64,000 nucleotides of DNA from NCBI RefSeq assembly GCF_014647195.1, contig NZ_BMOS01000003.1, positions 128,412-192,411 on the forward strand, in the 5' to 3' direction. This DNA comes from Oceanobacillus indicireducens (GTDB taxonomy: Bacteria > Bacillota > Bacilli > Bacillales > Amphibacillaceae). Both the position numbers and the translations under genes were made by a program. The notes under the pieces are model-generated. The model searched no databases. It was given only the letters and a program-made list of their open reading frames with translations, and was not told where the DNA came from. Positions within the stretch are counted from its first letter, which is position 1, and each line of letters begins with the position of its first letter. This document shows positions 62,029 to 64,000 of the stretch, piece after piece.

Positions 62029-63468
62029 TTACTGTAAGAGTTGTAGTACTCCTTGAGGCATTTGTTGAGATTGAGCTAACATAGATTGTGCCGCTTGTGA
62101 AAGGATGTTGTTCTTAGTGAACTCCATCATTTCTTTCGCCATATCAACGTCACGGATACGTGATTCTGCAGCAGTTAAGTTTTCTGCTGATGTACCTAGG
62201 TTGTTAATAGTATGTTGAAGTCGGTTTTGTACTGCACCGAGTTTAGAACGTTCAGCAGACACATTATCGATTGCAGATTGAATTGTAGTAATTGCTCCGT
62301 CAGCACTTTTCTGATCAGAAATATTAATTCCTACTGTAACAGAACCTGTCAATGTGTCCTCTTCTGCAGCAACAACCAGTCTGTCACCATCATAGTAGCC
62401 AGCTTCACTACCCTTGATAGTCCCAGTTTTTCCATCTGCAAGTTCTGAATCAGCTGCTAGAACTAACTTGCCATTAGCATCATAATATCCTGCGGCTTCA
62501 AAATCTCCGTCTTCTACTGATCCACTTTCAGCTTGCCAAGTACCTATAGTTTTTCCTTCACCGTCAGTAATCGTATGAGTAGCTGGATCATTATCAGGGT
62601 CTGTCCCAGGAGTTGTCACAGCAGTGTATTTTACATCAGCTGTAGCATCTTTATACTCTAGATCTTCTACTTGATAAGTCTCAGCAACTTTTAACTTGTT
62701 ACCACTCATATCGTTAATTGAAACTTTCAAGTTCTGTCCTTCATTTGCACCAACATGGAAAGTAGCATTTTGCAAGCTTCCATCTAGTAAAGTTTTCGTG
62801 TTAAATTCAGTATCATTTGAAATATCATTTAAGGCATTTGCAAGTTGATCAATTTCTTTTTGTAGTTCGCCACGATCAGCCTCGTTGTTTGTATCGTTTG
62901 AAGCTTGATTCGCAAGTTCACGCATTCTTTGAAGAATAGCATGAGTTTCGTTAAGTGCACCTTCTGCTGTTTGGATTAGAGAAATCAAATTTGTTATCGT
63001 AGTGGTTGTTTATCCGCTACTTCTTTATGTTTCCATAAAGTTCAGACCATATCTTCATCCCTTTAAGGATGCCCCGCGCTCGTGGGTGGGTTATCGGTAT
63101 GGTTCCTCACCACCTGGTCGTTACACCTTCCTAACTACTCATCACACCAATTCATTAGGCTAGGCTCGGTATTGCCCACCATCCTTCATATGGTTTGGGG
63201 TTCCACCGAATTCACGGAGTTTTCATCTAAACATTACTGCTTAGTGCGGCATTTCTAGTTTACCGTCTTGAGCGTTTTTTGACGCCATTTCTAATCCACG
63301 AATTTGCCCACGCATTTTCTCAGAGATTGCTAGACCAGCTGCGTCATCTCCAGCTTTGTTGATTTGCAGACCTGAAGAAAGTTTCTCCAAAGATCCTTGT
63401 ACTGCGTTTTGGTTTGTTCCTAATTGGCGATGTGCATTAAGAGCCGAAATATTGTGATTGATAATCAT
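62029..63468 (-). CDS. hag: Flagellin, interrupted by a group I intron (exons 63468-63262 and 62985-62029)
   Basis: The exons join in frame after codon 69 (KNAQDG | [11 protein letters not shown]) to give about 387 aa. The N-terminus [20 protein letters not shown] and [20 protein letters not shown] form the D0/D1 domains. Residues around 160-290 are an acidic variable region, and the C-terminus [19 protein letters not shown]...LQLLQ completes D0. Without splicing, translation would stop within the intron after 75 codons. GGAGG lies 10 bases before the ATG. A sigma-D promoter (63665-63691) and two CsrA-like sites lie upstream. Motility should therefore depend on intron removal. Confidence 0.93.
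62986..63261 (-). ncRNA. Group I intron 1 (within the flagellin coding sequence)
   Basis: A 276-nt insert separates GACGGT from ATTTCTCTAATC. The exon end CGGT pairs with guide GCCG (U-G at the splice site), and the intron ends in G at 62986. Core elements on the minus strand are GGGCAATACCGAGCC (Q-like), GTGTAACGACCAGG (R) and AAGATATGGTCTGAAC (S); GACCA/TGGTC forms P7. There is no ORF. Its core differs from intron 2, so the two are not recent copies. Confidence 0.88.
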
Positions 63469-63477
63469 GTTCAATCT

Positions 63478-63518
63478 ACCTCCATGTATTTTGTTTTCTA
63501 GCAAGCCACATCCTTGTG
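63478..63518 (-). promoter_or_regulatory. Two CsrA-like sites in the hag leader
   Basis: On the minus strand CACAAGGATGTG (63507-63518) places GGA in a CAC/GTG hairpin loop and agrees with the CsrA consensus ACARGGAUGU. ACATGGAGGT (63478-63487) covers the Shine-Dalgarno. The arrangement parallels the BS1/BS2 sites of Bacillus subtilis hag, where CsrA blocks translation and FliW relieves it. Confidence 0.7.
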
Positions 63519-63664
63519 ATCTTGCTGATCTATAATAACTCCACATTCTATGGAATTACTACCTATTTAATTAGAACATTCCGAAACGATTCACAGCCGA
63601 AATTTCCACCTATGTATAGGTTGAATGGCCATAGCTATGTATCTTTCCTGCTGTTCTATTAATT

Positions 63665-63691
63665 ATATCGGCAGGACTTTCGGATTGTTTA
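63665..63691 (-). promoter_or_regulatory. Sigma-D promoter of hag
   Basis: TAAA (plus 63688-63691), a 15-bp spacer and GCCGATAT (plus 63665-63672) match the sigma-D consensus exactly. It predicts a leader of about 190 nt. Confidence 0.9.
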
Positions 63692-63740
63692 ATACTTTTT
63701 TCATGAAAAATATTTTTTGTTGAAAAAATATTAATAACCA

Positions 63741-63773
63741 CAAAAAAACGCCCAGCACAATTTCATGCCAGGC
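63741..63773 (-). terminator. Terminator of the gene entering from the right edge
   Basis: GCCTGGCA pairs with TGCTGGGC (two G-T pairs) on the minus strand, followed by GTTTTTTTGTGG. Confidence 0.75.
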
Positions 63774-63780
63774 ACCCAAC

Positions 63781-64000
63781 TCAATAATCCCGATTCGTCT
63801 CCACATAATCAATCTCTTTTATCTTATACGTCTCACCAGATTTCACTAGAACATATTCCTTCGTCCGGTCATAATCAATTTGTTCATCCAGATGATTGGT
63901 AAAAGTGAAAACTTCATTTGTTGTTACCAGTATTTCATTACCAGCCAACTCTTCAACATTCACTATTTCATTTGATATAAAGTCATAATGATAGGCGGTA
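63781..64000 (-). CDS. Unidentified protein, C-terminal part only
   Basis: At least 72 codons are open to the window edge, with no start codon required inside the window. The visible sequence (NEILVTTNEVFTFTNHLDEQ, then TKEYVLVKSGETYKIKEIDY) is charged, without membrane segments, and looks like a small beta-rich domain. It ends just before a terminator and upstream of the hag promoter. I do not recognise it. Confidence 0.6.
   Translation of the reverse strand, partial: TAYHYDFISNEIVNVEELAGNEILVTTNEVFTFTNHLDEQIDYDRTKEYVLVKSGETYKIKEIDYVETNRDY

Noticed and set aside
62029-62988. Independent 319-aa flagellin starting at 62988
   Set aside because: It has no ribosome binding site and starts in the middle of the conserved D1 helix; it is the second exon of hag.
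63241-63546. Stand-alone 101-aa or shorter truncated flagellin gene
   Set aside because: The frame after codon 69 is intron sequence; the N-terminus and the downstream flagellin frame join exactly at group I splice sites.

Overview
The window looks like a chromosomal segment of a motile, spore-forming, low-GC Bacillaceae. The evidence is the T-box-controlled trp genes, a YtvI-type sporulation membrane protein, a YlbC-like CAP protein, a sigma-D-type promoter in front of a hag-type flagellin, a perfect cre box, strong GGAGG ribosome binding sites and uniform low-GC codon use. The genus cannot be fixed from sequence alone. No rRNA, tRNA or CRISPR array was seen.

Layout. 1-2843: trpED (minus; trpD runs off the window) behind a promoter and two tandem tryptophan T-boxes. 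2984-3276: array of 52-bp hairpin repeats. 3502-5901: CAP-domain protein and YtvI. 6182-9393: SDR, GltS-type symporter, TatD hydrolase. 9467-16162: one minus-strand operon (YhdT, PanF-type symporter, amidase, beta-decarboxylating dehydrogenase, SDR, aldehyde dehydrogenase). Its enzyme classes match, step for step, the biochemical route pantothenate -> pantoate -> 4-dehydropantoate -> 3,3-dimethylmalate -> 2-ketoisovalerate. 16419-16658: a second 52-bp hairpin array, unrelated in sequence to the first. 16699-18515: Dps and a SEC-C protein. 19037-29782: a tetritol (threitol/erythritol-type) catabolic cluster (permease, two polyol dehydrogenases, DhaK/DhaL-like kinase, RpiB-like isomerase, GlpX, transaldolase, transketolase) with a divergent DeoR regulator, candidate DeoR boxes and a cre site.

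30067-39318: accessory zone with two large SEC-C proteins, a zinc-ribbon protein, two Uma2-family nuclease-like genes plus a Uma2 remnant, an XRE/ImmA protein and a PP2C-like phosphatase. 39534-42372: three-gene heme peroxidase operon (DyP-like, small partner, small catalase). 42646-58603: a 16-kb minus-strand acyl-CoA catabolic cluster with its TetR regulator, acyl-CoA dehydrogenase, Cys-less SCP2-thiolase/DUF35 pair, AMP-ligase, peptide-type ABC transporter, two hotdog dehydratases, a FabG-like SDR and a thiolase broken by an internal deletion.

58782-61522: scrapyard and selfish elements: an IS transposase tail, a VapBC-like pair whose PIN toxin is frameshifted, a convergent type I toxin-antitoxin locus (38-aa holin-like toxin and predicted antisense RNA), and a PD-(D/E)XK-like protein. 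61607-63691: the flagellin gene, split by a 276-nt group I intron after codon 69. A second group I intron and an orphan flagellin C-terminal exon sit between the hag stop codon and the hag terminator.

The most unusual items are the putative pantothenate-degradation operon, the double group I intron flagellin locus, the type I toxin-antitoxin locus whose promoter design recurs at two other places, and the two 52-bp hairpin arrays.
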